64,000 nt of DNA from Paenibacillus pini JCM 16418 (lineage in GTDB: Bacteria > Bacillota > Bacilli > Paenibacillales > Paenibacillaceae), in NCBI RefSeq assembly GCF_000576305.1, contig NZ_BAVZ01000002.1, forward strand, positions 310,001 to 374,000, read 5' to 3'. Positions within the stretch are counted from its first letter, which is position 1; each line of letters begins with the position of its first letter. Of the stretch, positions 39,490 through 47,851 are shown piece after piece. A program made the translations under genes and the position numbers. The notes below the pieces were generated by a model, which was given only the letters and a program-made list of their open reading frames with translations, did no database searches and had not been told where the DNA came from.

Positions 39490-40773
39490 TTGGACAAATT
39501 GGTGATTGAGGGTGGTAAATCCCTATCAGGAACCGTACGCATCCATGGAGCAAAAAATGCTGCATTGCCAATTTTAGCGGCAAGCCTGCTGGCCGCAGGA
39601 AAAGTTCAGCTGAACAATGTTCCACGGCTTTTAGACATTGAAGTGATGCTGAACATCCTGGATCGGATCGGCTGCACCACCTTACAGGAGCAGGAAACGG
39701 TAACTGTGGATACGTCGTCAGCCAATTCGTTTCATGTACCGGAAGATTTGATGAAGCAAATGCGCTCTTCCATTTTTCTGATGGGTCCACTGCTTGCTCG
39801 GTTTGGAGAGGTAGCTATTTATCAGCCTGGTGGATGTGCTATTGGTGAACGTAAAATTGACTTGCATCTCCAAGGACTGAAAGCACTAGGAGCGGAGATT
39901 GAAGAGCAAGATCAGCAAATTGTCTGCAAAGCACGCAAACTGATTGGTGCCGATATCCACCTGGATTTTCCAAGCGTTGGAGCCACTGAGAATATTATGA
40001 TGGCAGCAGCAACAGCTGATGGTACGACAACAATAACGAACGCAGCGAGAGAGCCGGAAATTCAGGATTTACAGCATTTTCTGAATAAAATGGGGGCAAG
40101 TATTATCGGAGCAGGAACCGATACCATTACCATTCAGGGTGTACAACAATTGTCAGCCTGCACATACGATATTATTCCTGACCGGATTGTTGCGGGTACA
40201 GTGATGATCGCAGCAGCTGCTACGCGTGGTAATGTCACGCTGACGCATTGTAATCCCTCGCATTTAAGTTCGCTTATTCATGTGCTCAAGCGGGCTGGTG
40301 TTCAAATCAGCATCTGCAATGATATAATGAATGTAAGCTGCATGAGTCGTCCTAAGGCGATTGAACGCATTGTGACGTCTCCTTATCCTTCATTCCCTAC
40401 CGATTTACAATCACAGGTGATGGTACTGTTGTCCCTGGCTGATGGATTCAGTGTGATGAAGGAGACCGTCTTCGAGGGCCGTTTTAAACACGTAGATGAA
40501 CTAGCAAGAATGGGTGCGGATATATCTATTGACTTCAGTAGTGCATTTATCCGCGGTGTTCAAAGATTGTATGGTGCTACAGTGGAAGCAACAGATTTAA
40601 GAGCAGGTGCAGCACTGGTTATTGCAGGACTTGCAGCCCAAGGGAAGACAACCGTGGAGCAAGTGCATCATATTGATCGTGGATATGATTGTATCGAATT
40701 GTTGTTTCAGAAACTAGGCGCAGACATTCATAGATTTAACGCAATACCGAAATCATTTGATTTAGCTAATTAA
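39490..40773 (+). CDS. murA: UDP-GlcNAc 1-carboxyvinyltransferase MurA
   Basis: A 427-residue enolpyruvyl transferase that performs the first committed step of peptidoglycan synthesis. GAKNAALPILAASLL holds the substrate-binding Lys-Asn pair; the catalytic cysteine lies in QPGGCAIGERKIDLHLQG near residue 117 and makes the enzyme fosfomycin-sensitive. TTG 39490 has GGAGGT 6 bases upstream and matches the family start; the frame is open a little further upstream without support. Many Firmicutes have two MurA paralogues; which one this is cannot be said. Confidence 0.94.
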   Translation: MDKLVIEGGKSLSGTVRIHGAKNAALPILAASLLAAGKVQLNNVPRLLDIEVMLNILDRIGCTTLQEQETVTVDTSSANSFHVPEDLMKQMRSSIFLMGPLLARFGEVAIYQPGGCAIGERKIDLHLQGLKALGAEIEEQDQQIVCKARKLIGADIHLDFPSVGATENIMMAAATADGTTTITNAAREPEIQDLQHFLNKMGASIIGAGTDTITIQGVQQLSACTYDIIPDRIVAGTVMIAAAATRGNVTLTHCNPSHLSSLIHVLKRAGVQISICNDIMNVSCMSRPKAIERIVTSPYPSFPTDLQSQVMVLLSLADGFSVMKETVFEGRFKHVDELARMGADISIDFSSAFIRGVQRLYGATVEATDLRAGAALVIAGLAAQGKTTVEQVHHIDRGYDCIELLFQKLGADIHRFNAIPKSFDLAN

Positions 40774-40832
40774 AGCCTTCTTTATCCCCTTCCGCTGTGG
40801 AGGGATAATAGGCATTTTGTGGAGAGTACCCT

Positions 40833-41600
40833 ATGCCAAAAGCTCATATTCCTGTTTTAAAAGAAGACAAGCCTAAGAAAAAAGTTAGCCGTAGAATTAT
40901 TTCCATTCTATTGTTATTATTTGTTGTTATTCTTTCTGTACTCTTTTTTCGTTCATCAATGAGCAAAGTAACCGAAATTCATTTTCTGGGAAATACTTTT
41001 ACCTCTCGTGAACAACTAATACAGGTAAGTGGTCTTAAGATTGGCAACCAATATTTTGCAGTATCGCCATCGAAGATTGAATCTAAGCTATTGACGGTTA
41101 AATCAATAGAGAAGGCAACGGTAGAGAAGCATTTCCCCGGCGTTATTAATATTCAGATTGAGCAGTTCCCGACTGTGGCCTATGAATTGTCCGCACAAGG
41201 GACTTTGCAAGCTATTCTATCTAGTGGGGCAACCGTTACGGTTAACGAAAGTGGAATAGCTGTGGAGAAGCCCATTTTAACGAAGTGGGATGACGCTGAC
41301 CCTTATAAAGCTAAGCTTTCGAATGCACTTGCTCAGATTCCTAATGAACTGACAGCGGATATATCAGAGATTATTCCGTCACCTACAGCATCTTTTCCAG
41401 ACCGGATTAAACTCTATACTCGTTCGAGATTTGAGGTCATAACAGCGATCTCAATTCTGAAAGAGAAAGTAGAATATCTTAATCAAGTTATTGAGACAGA
41501 ACAGCCAGGTCTGATCACGATGCTAGAGGCTGATTCGTATGTTCCCTTTGTGGCTGCTACAAACGATCAGGATGGGGAAAAGGCTACTACTAATGACTAG
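40833..41600 (+). CDS. divIB: Cell division protein DivIB/FtsQ
   Basis: A 255-residue bitopic protein: cytoplasmic basic tail (1-25), membrane segment at about 26-44, then a POTRA domain (VTEIHFLGNTFTSREQLIQV) and the FtsQ/DivIB beta domain (VNIQIEQFPTVAYEL-like strand at about 105-120). It stabilises FtsL-DivIC at the septum. Unlike B. subtilis there is no ylxW-ylxX-sbp between it and ftsA. Confidence 0.9.
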   Translation: MPKAHIPVLKEDKPKKKVSRRIISILLLLFVVILSVLFFRSSMSKVTEIHFLGNTFTSREQLIQVSGLKIGNQYFAVSPSKIESKLLTVKSIEKATVEKHFPGVINIQIEQFPTVAYELSAQGTLQAILSSGATVTVNESGIAVEKPILTKWDDADPYKAKLSNALAQIPNELTADISEIIPSPTASFPDRIKLYTRSRFEVITAISILKEKVEYLNQVIETEQPGLITMLEADSYVPFVAATNDQDGEKATTND

Positions 41601-41630
41601 TAAAAAATGATACAATTACTTTTATGTACA

Positions 41631-41653
41631 AGGGATGACGACTCCCTCTTTTT
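41631..41653 (+). terminator. Weak intrinsic terminator after divIB
   Basis: AGGGA (41631-41635) pairs with TCCCT (41643-41647) around a 7-base loop, then CTTTTTC. The short stem makes it a modest signal; partial read-through to ftsA is likely. Confidence 0.45.
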
Positions 41654-41710
41654 CTTCAGATTTTTAATGGAGATAACAAATGTTGGCAGCAAAAAATTTG
41701 TAGAAAAAAG

Positions 41711-41735
41711 AGGGAAAGAAAAATGTGTGTTGAAT
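41711..41735 (+). promoter_or_regulatory. Candidate sigma-H promoter for ftsA-ftsZ
   Basis: AGGGAAA (41711-41717) and GTTGAAT (41729-41735) with an 11-base spacer resemble the sigma-H pattern (AGGAWWW then RNNGAAT). In B. subtilis ftsAZ has a sigma-H promoter used at sporulation onset. The -35 has one departure from consensus. Confidence 0.4.
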
Positions 41736-41793
41736 ATGTAGAGAGTGTGTTATCATTTCGTATTTCATTTTCTAAAAATAGGAGGTGCCACGG

Positions 41794-43055
41794 TTGAGCA
41801 ACAATGACATCATTGTTAGTTTGGACATCGGTACATCCAAAGTTCGTGCTATTATTGGGGAAGTTAACAATGGAACCTTTAATATTATTGGAGTTGGATC
41901 TGCCGACTCAGAAGGAATTCGCAAGGGTGCAATTGTAGATATTGACCAGACTGTACAATCAATCCGTAATGCTGTTGATCACGCGGAACGTATGGTCGGT
42001 ATTCAAATATCGGAGGTATATGTCGGCATTTCAGGGAATCACATTGGACTTCAATCAAGCCACGGAGTAGTGGCAGTATCGAACGAGGATCGGGAAATTG
42101 GCGAGGAAGACATTGAACGCGTGCTTAAAGCTGCTGAAGTTGTTGCATTGCCTCCTGACCGGGAAATTATTGATGTAGTCGCTAAACAATACGTAGTAGA
42201 TGGCTTGGAGGGAATTCAAGATCCGCGCGGTATGATTGGCGTTCGTTTAGAAGTGGAAGCATCATTATTACAGGTGCTAAGACATCCATACATAATCTTT
42301 TGCGTTGTGTAGAGAAATCAGGATTGAAAATTAAAGACTTGGTTCTCATGTCACTGGGTGCCGGGCAACTTGCATTATCTAAAGATGAGAAAACCATGGG
42401 TTCTGTTCTGGTTGATATCGGAGCAGGTTCTACAACGGTTGCCATCTTTGAAGGTGGGGCTATTGTAGCTACCTCTACATTACCTATTGGTGGAGAATTT
42501 GTTACCAACGATATAGCTTATGGATTGCGTACTCTTACGGACCAAGCTGAGAAAGTTAAGTTGAAATATGGCTGTGCTCTGATGGATGATGCAGCTGTTG
42601 ATGTAACTTTTAAAGTTGTTCGTATTGGTAGCAATGTGGAGAAAGAATTCAATCAAGAAGATTTGGCTGCTATAGTAGAGCCTCGTGTTCAGGAAATTTT
42701 TCATATGATTGGGCAGGAAGTGAAGCGTTTAGGGTACAACGAGCTTCCAGGCGGTTATATACTTACAGGTGGCACGGTCTCTATGCCAGGTGTTCTACAG
42801 GTGGCTCAAAGTGAACTTGCGGCTTCGGTCAGAATTGCTGTTCCAGATTATATTGGTGTAAGAGATCCGGGTTACACCAGCGGAGTCGGCGTTTTGCATA
42901 ACGTCATTCGAAATATCCGAGTTCGTAGTGCAAGCAGTATGAACACGAAGAAACCGGTTAATCGTACGAAGGCGAATCCTGTAACTAATCCAGAGACAAC
43001 CCAGAAACCAGGATTAATCGAACGTCTCAAAAATATGTTCAGTGAATTCATATAA
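41794..43055 (+). pseudogene. ftsA: Cell division actin-like ATPase FtsA, frameshifted
   Basis: FtsA is the membrane anchor of FtsZ. It begins at TTG 41794 with AGGAGG 8 bases upstream; VSLDIGTSKVRAIIGE is the actin-fold phosphate-1 motif. The first frame fails after VRLEVEAS at about 42264; the second frame continues with NLLRCVEKSGLKIKDLVLM and VLVDIGAGSTTVAIFEGG through a C-terminal amphipathic helix (GLIERLKNMFSEFI). Adding one A in GCATCATTATTACAGG (to read TCA ATT ATT ACA) restores the expected EASIITGAKTSIHN segment and a protein of about 420 residues. Essential in most rods, so a read error is favoured. Confidence 0.88.
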
Positions 43056-43115
43056 GCAGGTTCCATATAAAAGTGGACAGGCCATCCATGCACAATGAGG
43101 GGGAGATGGGGAAAT

Positions 43116-44246
43116 ATGTTGGAATTTGATTTTGAAATGGAAAGCTTGGCGCAGATAAAGGTAATAGGGGTGGGCGGCGGCGGAAGCAATGCAGTCAACC
43201 GTATGATTGAAAATGGCGTACAAGGCGTAGAATTCATTACGGTGAATACCGACGCTCAAGCTTTGCATATGGCCAAATCGGAACACAAGCTACAAATTGG
43301 TGATAAATTAACTCGTGGACTTGGAGCCGGCGCTAACCCTGATGTGGGTAAGAAAGCGGCAGAAGAATCCCGTGAATTGATCATGAATACCCTTAAGGGT
43401 GCAGATATGGTATTTGTTACAGCTGGTATGGGAGGCGGAACCGGTACGGGTGCTGCTCCTGTAATCGCTGAAATTGCTAAGGAGTGCGGTGCGCTTACAG
43501 TTGGTGTTGTAACGCGTCCGTTTACTTTTGAAGGCCGTAAGCGCTCATTACAAGCAGAGCTGGGTATTGAAGGACTTAAAGAAAAAGTCGATACTCTTAT
43601 TGTTATCCCTAATGATCGTCTATTAGAAATTGTGGATAAGAAGACGCCAATGCTCGAAGCTTTCCGCGAAGCAGATAATGTTCTTCGTCAAGCTGTACAA
43701 GGTATTTCTGATTTGATCGCTGTTCCGGGTCTAATTAACCTTGACTTTGCAGATGTGAAGACGATTATGACTGAACGTGGATCAGCACTTATGGGAATCG
43801 GTATGGCAACAGGTGAGAATCGAGCTGCTGAGGCTGCTCGTAAAGCCATTATGAGTCCATTACTTGAAACTTCAATTGAGGGAGCTCTTGGCGTCATTAT
43901 GAATATTACCGGCGGAACGAATCTGTCGCTATATGAAGTCAATGAAGCTGCTGAAATTGTAACCTCGGCTTCTGATCCAGAAGTAAATATGATCTTTGGT
44001 GCCATTATCGAAGAGAATATGAAGGATGAAATCAAGGTTACGGTTATTGCAACCGGATTTGAGCATCGTAAAGTTCAACAACATGCTCCTATTCGTAAAC
44101 CGGGTACTCCACCTAGTGAACCGGCTGCAGCAACGGACAATCGAAATAATAATAACAACCTGCGTCCTTTTGGCAATCAGCCAAGTAACGACCAGTTGGA
44201 TATTCCGACATTCTTGCGCAACCGTTCACGTCAAAATAACGAATAG
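43116..44246 (+). CDS. ftsZ: Cell division protein FtsZ
   Basis: A 376-residue tubulin homologue that forms the Z ring. The GTP-binding signature GGGTGTG is at 106-112; [13 protein letters not shown] at about 20-31; the T7 loop with [11 protein letters not shown] and the C-terminal conserved peptide [13 protein letters not shown], which docks FtsA, SepF and others. ATG 43116 is used because the N-terminus then matches Bacillus FtsZ; an in-frame ATG 43095 lies ahead of the SD. A terminator follows. Confidence 0.97.
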   Translation: MLEFDFEMESLAQIKVIGVGGGGSNAVNRMIENGVQGVEFITVNTDAQALHMAKSEHKLQIGDKLTRGLGAGANPDVGKKAAEESRELIMNTLKGADMVFVTAGMGGGTGTGAAPVIAEIAKECGALTVGVVTRPFTFEGRKRSLQAELGIEGLKEKVDTLIVIPNDRLLEIVDKKTPMLEAFREADNVLRQAVQGISDLIAVPGLINLDFADVKTIMTERGSALMGIGMATGENRAAEAARKAIMSPLLETSIEGALGVIMNITGGTNLSLYEVNEAAEIVTSASDPEVNMIFGAIIEENMKDEIKVTVIATGFEHRKVQQHAPIRKPGTPPSEPAAATDNRNNNNNLRPFGNQPSNDQLDIPTFLRNRSRQNNE

Positions 44247-44265
44247 CATAGCTTTGTTTAATATC

Positions 44266-44298
44266 AAGCCTGTCATTCTTGCGAATGACAGGCTTTTT
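44266..44298 (+). terminator. Intrinsic terminator after ftsZ
   Basis: A perfect 13-bp stem (44266-44278 with 44283-44295), tetraloop, then a run of T residues. Marks the end of the dcw transcript. Confidence 0.9.
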
Positions 44299-44347
44299 CT
44301 ATATATCTGCCTCTATGAATTGAAACTTCCATGATAAAGTAACGGAA

Positions 44348-44414
44348 CTCGACAAAAAAAGTTGAGTATTCCCTCCCCATTTTGACAGACTTTGAATTTC
44401 ATTCTTTTTATACT
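44348..44414 (+). promoter_or_regulatory. spoIIG-type promoter with long spacer and Spo0A box
   Basis: TTGACA (44382-44387) and TATACT (44409-44414) are both near consensus but separated by 21 bases instead of 17. The B. subtilis spoIIG promoter has the same unusual over-long spacing and depends on Spo0A-phosphate. A Spo0A-like box reads TTTGTCGAG on the minus strand at 44348-44356, about 70 bases upstream of the predicted start, similar to the distal site in B. subtilis. Confidence 0.7.
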
Positions 44415-44502
44415 AAACACATCTCCCAAAAAACAAAAGATACGTAAGCTTCTACACGGTGTGTGCAAGAGGATTACACAAGAGTCGGGCAGGTGAGAAC
44501 AA

Positions 44503-45480
44503 CTGGTTGTATATATTGATCTTATCTTCATCACTAACCTGCTAATTGATGGCGCACTATTGTGGCTTACGGCTTGGATGCGTAAACAGAGGCCTTCTTG
44601 GTGGAGATTGATCACTTCCGCTGCCATAGGTGCATTATACGTTGTGATGATGTTTGTGCCGCAGCTTTCATTCATGTATACCTTTATGCTTAAGATCGGT
44701 TTGTCTTTGATTATGCTTTGGGTTGCTTTTGGTTTTGGAAGTCTTCAGCATTACATCCGCAACATGGGAGCTTTTTATATGATTAATTTTGCGGCAGCCG
44801 GAGGAATTATTGGTATTCACTATCTGTTACAAAATTCGGGAGAGATATTCAGTGGTATTTGGTTTACAGCATCCGGCGGGCTTTCATTTGAACTGAAGAT
44901 TGGTTTCTGGTTTACGTTCATTTTGGTTTTTGTCATATTGCTGTGGTTTAAGTTGGTGCAGTCCACACGCCGCACACTCGAAAATAGACATACCTATATT
45001 GGAGAGGTAAAAGTACAAATCGGGGATTATTCGGTGAGTTGCAAAGGACTACTTGATACAGGGAATCAGCTGAACGATCCGCTGACCAGAATACCAGTTA
45101 TGATTATGGAGGCATCCCTTTGGGAAGATCGACTCCCTCCATCATGGAAAGGGAGATTGGCTGGGGGAGAACCGGACAAACTGGTGCTTGAACTCGATGG
45201 CACCGATTTTGAATGGCAAGATCGATTACGGCTCGTTCCTTACCGTGGTGTTAACCGGGATGTTGCATTTATGCTTGCCATTAAGCCCGATGTGGTGGAA
45301 ATTCGCATAGGTGATCAGGTGAGCCAAGCTACGAGAGTATTGATTGGACTTGATGGAGGGCAACTGTCCCATGAACGAACGTATCAAGCGATTATTCATC
45401 CTGATTTAATACAGGATAGGCAGGAGACAGATAGTTCCTCTCCTCTATCAGTGGCACAAACGACTCATACACATTCATAG
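44503..45480 (+). CDS. spoIIGA: Sporulation sigma-E factor-processing peptidase SpoIIGA
   Basis: An aspartic protease of about 325 residues with five N-terminal membrane segments and a cytoplasmic protease domain. LLDTGNQLNDPLT carries the catalytic Asp; PYRGVNRDVAFMLAIKPD and LIGLDGGQLS match the family. It is activated by a forespore signal (SpoIIR) and cleaves pro-sigma-E. No ATG, GTG or TTG starts the conserved N-terminus: CTG 44503, with AGGTGA 6 bases upstream, gives the expected VVYIDLIFITNLLIDG start. A TTG at 44560 would drop 19 conserved residues. Confidence 0.85.
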   Translation: MVVYIDLIFITNLLIDGALLWLTAWMRKQRPSWWRLITSAAIGALYVVMMFVPQLSFMYTFMLKIGLSLIMLWVAFGFGSLQHYIRNMGAFYMINFAAAGGIIGIHYLLQNSGEIFSGIWFTASGGLSFELKIGFWFTFILVFVILLWFKLVQSTRRTLENRHTYIGEVKVQIGDYSVSCKGLLDTGNQLNDPLTRIPVMIMEASLWEDRLPPSWKGRLAGGEPDKLVLELDGTDFEWQDRLRLVPYRGVNRDVAFMLAIKPDVVEIRIGDQVSQATRVLIGLDGGQLSHERTYQAIIHPDLIQDRQETDSSSPLSVAQTTHTHS

Positions 45481-45496
45481 AACAAGTTTGCTAAAG

Positions 45497-45633
45497 TGGT
45501 TTCCACATACGGAAGCTAGTCTGTATTAATGAAGATAGTTTTCCCTTGGAAAACTAAGATGATGCTTACGAAGATAGCTTCCCTTTGGGAAGCCAAGATG
45601 ATGCTTACGAAGATAGCTTCCCTTCGGGAAGCT
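45497..45633 (+). repeat. Four tandem hairpins in the spoIIGA-sigE gap
   Basis: Hairpins centred near 45507, 45546, 45585 and 45624 recur every 39 bases. Stems: 45497-45504/45511-45518 (two G-U pairs), 45536-45544/45548-45556, 45577-45583/45587-45593 and 45615-45622/45626-45633. Copies 2 and 3 share an almost identical linker with copy 1 (AAGATGATGCTTACGAAGAT). Relative to copies 2-3, copy 1 has T-A pairs at two stem positions where they have C-G, so both sides changed together. The last hairpin ends 3 bases before the sigE SD AGGAGG. Confidence 0.75.
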
Positions 45634-45649
45634 TTTAGGAGGACGAGAG

Positions 45650-46372
45650 ATGCTCGTTAAATGGAGACTTGTGATGCAGTTGCAGTATTACAGAATGCTA
45701 TTTTTGTTTGGACTTAAAAGTGAGGAGATTTACTACATAGGCGGGAGTGAAGCGCTGCCTCCACCGTTAACGCGGGAAGAGGAGGAATATTTATTACAGC
45801 GCCTGACTACGGGTGATGCGGCTATTCGCGCGATGCTAATAGAGCGAAATCTACGTCTGGTGGTCTATATTGCCCGTAAATTTGAGAACACAGGAATTAA
45901 TATTGAGGATCTAGTGTCTATCGGAGCGATCGGATTGATTAAAGCTGTAAATACGTTTGATCCGGAGAAAAAAATTAAGCTTGCCACGTATGCTTCGCGA
46001 TGCATTGAGAACGAGATCCTTATGTATTTGCGCCGAAATAGTAAAATTCGCAGTGAGGTTTCTTTTGATGAGCCACTTAATATTGATTGGGACGGCAATG
46101 AATTGCTTCTCTCCGATGTATTGGGTACGGAAAATGACACCATCTATCGTAATATCGAAGAGCAGGTAGACCGTAAGTTACTGCATAAAGCTTTGGATAA
46201 ACTGACAGAGCGAGAGCGTATTATCATGGAACTACGTTTTGGTCTCCAAGATGGTGAAGAGAAGACTCAAAAAGATGTGGCAGATATGCTCGGAATTTCA
46301 CAATCTTATATTTCGAGACTAGAGAAGCGAATTATCAAGCGTTTGCGCAAGGAATTCAATAAGATGGTCTAG
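45650..46372 (+). CDS. sigE: RNA polymerase sigma-E factor precursor (pro-sigma-E)
   Basis: A 240-residue sigma-70 family factor for mother-cell gene expression. A hydrophobic/basic pro-sequence of about 28 residues ([20 protein letters not shown]) precedes the region 2 core ([20 protein letters not shown]) and the region 4 helix-turn-helix ([20 protein letters not shown]). The pro-sequence is cut by SpoIIGA, encoded upstream. ATG 45650 follows AGGAGG by 7 bases. The unusual hairpin array lies directly before its SD. Confidence 0.96.
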   Translation: MLVKWRLVMQLQYYRMLFLFGLKSEEIYYIGGSEALPPPLTREEEEYLLQRLTTGDAAIRAMLIERNLRLVVYIARKFENTGINIEDLVSIGAIGLIKAVNTFDPEKKIKLATYASRCIENEILMYLRRNSKIRSEVSFDEPLNIDWDGNELLLSDVLGTENDTIYRNIEEQVDRKLLHKALDKLTERERIIMELRFGLQDGEEKTQKDVADMLGISQSYISRLEKRIIKRLRKEFNKMV

Positions 46373-46388
46373 AGGATGGAATCGTTAG

Positions 46389-46416
46389 GAATAAAATGAG
46401 CCCTCAGGGAGATAAT
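46389..46416 (+). promoter_or_regulatory. Sigma-F/sigma-G-type promoter for sigG
   Basis: GAATA (46389-46393) and GGAGATAAT (46408-46416) fit the forespore pattern (GYATA then GGNNANAHT) with a 14-base spacer, one shorter than the usual 15. Transcription would begin near 46423, so a forespore sigG message would carry only a short leader. Confidence 0.6.
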
Positions 46417-46443
46417 GTACATTAATGTTTCTCCTTGGGAGGT
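46402..46443 (+). promoter_or_regulatory. Possible SD-sequestering hairpin before sigG in read-through RNA
   Basis: CCTC (46402-46405) can pair with GAGG in the sigG SD (GGGAGGT, about 46437-46443), and GGAGA (46408-46412) with TCTCC (46430-46434). Only transcripts coming from spoIIGA-sigE would include the 5' arm; the short forespore transcript would not. No free-energy calculation was made. Confidence 0.4.
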
Positions 46444-46451
46444 AAATCATC

Positions 46452-47234
46452 ATGACCCGAAACAAAGTCGAAATCTGCGGAGTGGATACTGCAAAATTAC
46501 CCGTTCTGACAAATGCAGAAATGCGGGAATTATTCCATTCTCTTCAACAAAATAATGAAAGACCAGCGAGAGAAAAGCTGGTAAATGGCAATCTCAGACT
46601 GGTCCTTAGTGTCATTCAGCGTTTTAATAATCGGGGGGAATTTGTCGACGATCTGTTTCAGGTAGGCTGTATTGGACTTATGAAAGCCATTGATAATTTT
46701 GATTTGTCGCAAAATGTTAAATTTTCTACCTATGCGGTGCCGATGATCATTGGCGAAATCCGCAGGTACTTAAGAGATAACAACCCAATTCGCGTATCAC
46801 GTTCATTGCGGGACATTGCTTATAAAGCACTGCAAGTTCGTGATACGTTAACGAATCAGAATTCCAGAGAACCAACCATTTTTGAAATTTCAGAAGTGCT
46901 CAATGTGCCGAAAGAAGATGTTGTATTTGCATTGGATGCCATTCAAGACCCTGTGTCTCTATTTGAGCCCATTTATCATGATGGCGGTGATCCGATATTT
47001 GTAATGGATCAAATTAGCGACGATAAGAACAAAGATGTGGCTTGGATTGAAGAAATCGCACTGCGTGACGCAATGCAGCGTTTGGGACAGCGGGAAAAAA
47101 TGATCTTGTCCATGCGTTTCTTTGAGGGTAAGACCCAAATGGAAGTTGCCGATGAAATCGGTATTTCTCAGGCGCAAGTATCTCGCTTAGAAAAATCAGC
47201 CATCCAGCAAATGCAAAAACATGTAAAATCGTAA
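46452..47234 (+). CDS. sigG: RNA polymerase sigma-G factor
   Basis: A 260-residue late-forespore sigma factor. The short N-terminus MTRNKVEICGVDTAKLPVL is characteristic of sigma-G and holds residues bound by anti-sigma factors; region 2 (FVDDLFQVGCIGLMKAIDNF) and region 4 (MEVADEIGISQAQVSRLEKS) follow. SD GGGAGGT lies 8 bases before ATG 46452. Same order spoIIGA-sigE-sigG as in Bacillus. Confidence 0.96.
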   Translation: MTRNKVEICGVDTAKLPVLTNAEMRELFHSLQQNNERPAREKLVNGNLRLVLSVIQRFNNRGEFVDDLFQVGCIGLMKAIDNFDLSQNVKFSTYAVPMIIGEIRRYLRDNNPIRVSRSLRDIAYKALQVRDTLTNQNSREPTIFEISEVLNVPKEDVVFALDAIQDPVSLFEPIYHDGGDPIFVMDQISDDKNKDVAWIEEIALRDAMQRLGQREKMILSMRFFEGKTQMEVADEIGISQAQVSRLEKSAIQQMQKHVKS

Positions 47235-47258
47235 TTTTCCAGGTACGGTGTACCAATC

Positions 47259-47289
47259 AGGCGATCCTTTTTATAAGGATCGCCTTTTA
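47259..47289 (+). terminator. Intrinsic terminator after sigG
   Basis: AGGCGATCCTT (47259-47269) pairs with AAGGATCGCCT (47275-47285), 5-base loop, then TTTT. A second small hairpin (GGTAC/GTACC) precedes it at 47242-47254. Confidence 0.85.
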
Positions 47290-47418
47290 TATGATGTAAA
47301 CTTAACGAGATTGAAATAAATAAGGCATTTTGCCCAGTACCTACATATATTAATCATAAGGGACGGATTCGTTTGTACTTCTCGAACTGAATTTAGTAAA
47401 CCGGATGGTGGGGAAATC

Positions 47419-47742
47419 ATGAAAATTTCGGATTTTCAAACAAAAGATGTGATCAATATCGTAGATGGAAAGAGACTAGGACAAATCAGTGATTTGGAGC
47501 TAGACCTGCGCCAAGGGCGGATTGATGCTATTGTTGTTCCTAGTTATAGTAAGCTCAGAGGGATTTTTGGTGGTGGAAGTGACTTGATCATCCCTTGGCG
47601 TAACATTGTTAAAATAGGTTCAGATGTGGTGCTCGTAAAAATAGAAGATCTTAAAGCAACGATCAATACAGCAGAAGAAAAAGAAACTGGATACCTTGAA
47701 CGCCCTGAACGAGCAGATCGACGGACATTTCGTGAAATTTGA
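47419..47742 (+). CDS. ylmC: YlmC/YmxH family PRC-barrel sporulation protein
   Basis: A 107-residue protein whose first 80 residues form a PRC-barrel: KISDFQTKDVINIVDGKRLG, DLELDLRQGRIDAIVVP and LIIPWRNIVKIGSDVVLV. The family is found in endospore formers; function is not well defined. The charged C-terminal tail (EEKETGYLERPERADRRT) is longer than in the Bacillus proteins. It stands between sigG and pgeF as ylmC does in Bacillus. Confidence 0.85.
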   Translation: MKISDFQTKDVINIVDGKRLGQISDLELDLRQGRIDAIVVPSYSKLRGIFGGGSDLIIPWRNIVKIGSDVVLVKIEDLKATINTAEEKETGYLERPERADRRTFREI

Positions 47743-47851
47743 CCTATGATGCCATTCACATATGCGACTAACAGTGATTTGCTATAGTGTAAATGCTGGG
47801 TAGCGGTATAACGTGGCTTGTTATGGTAAACTGTTTATAGAGGTGAAGAAA

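Noticed and set aside
41690..42320. Split FtsA made of two functional proteins
   Set aside because: The second half has no SD-supported start at the break and one inserted A restores the normal sequence.
42872..43237. Minus-strand frame across the ftsA-ftsZ junction
   Set aside because: No start signal, and it lies antisense to two conserved genes.
45497..45633. CRISPR array
   Set aside because: Regular 39-base spacing is present, but the linkers are the conserved part and the hairpins vary; there are no unique spacers and no cas genes.
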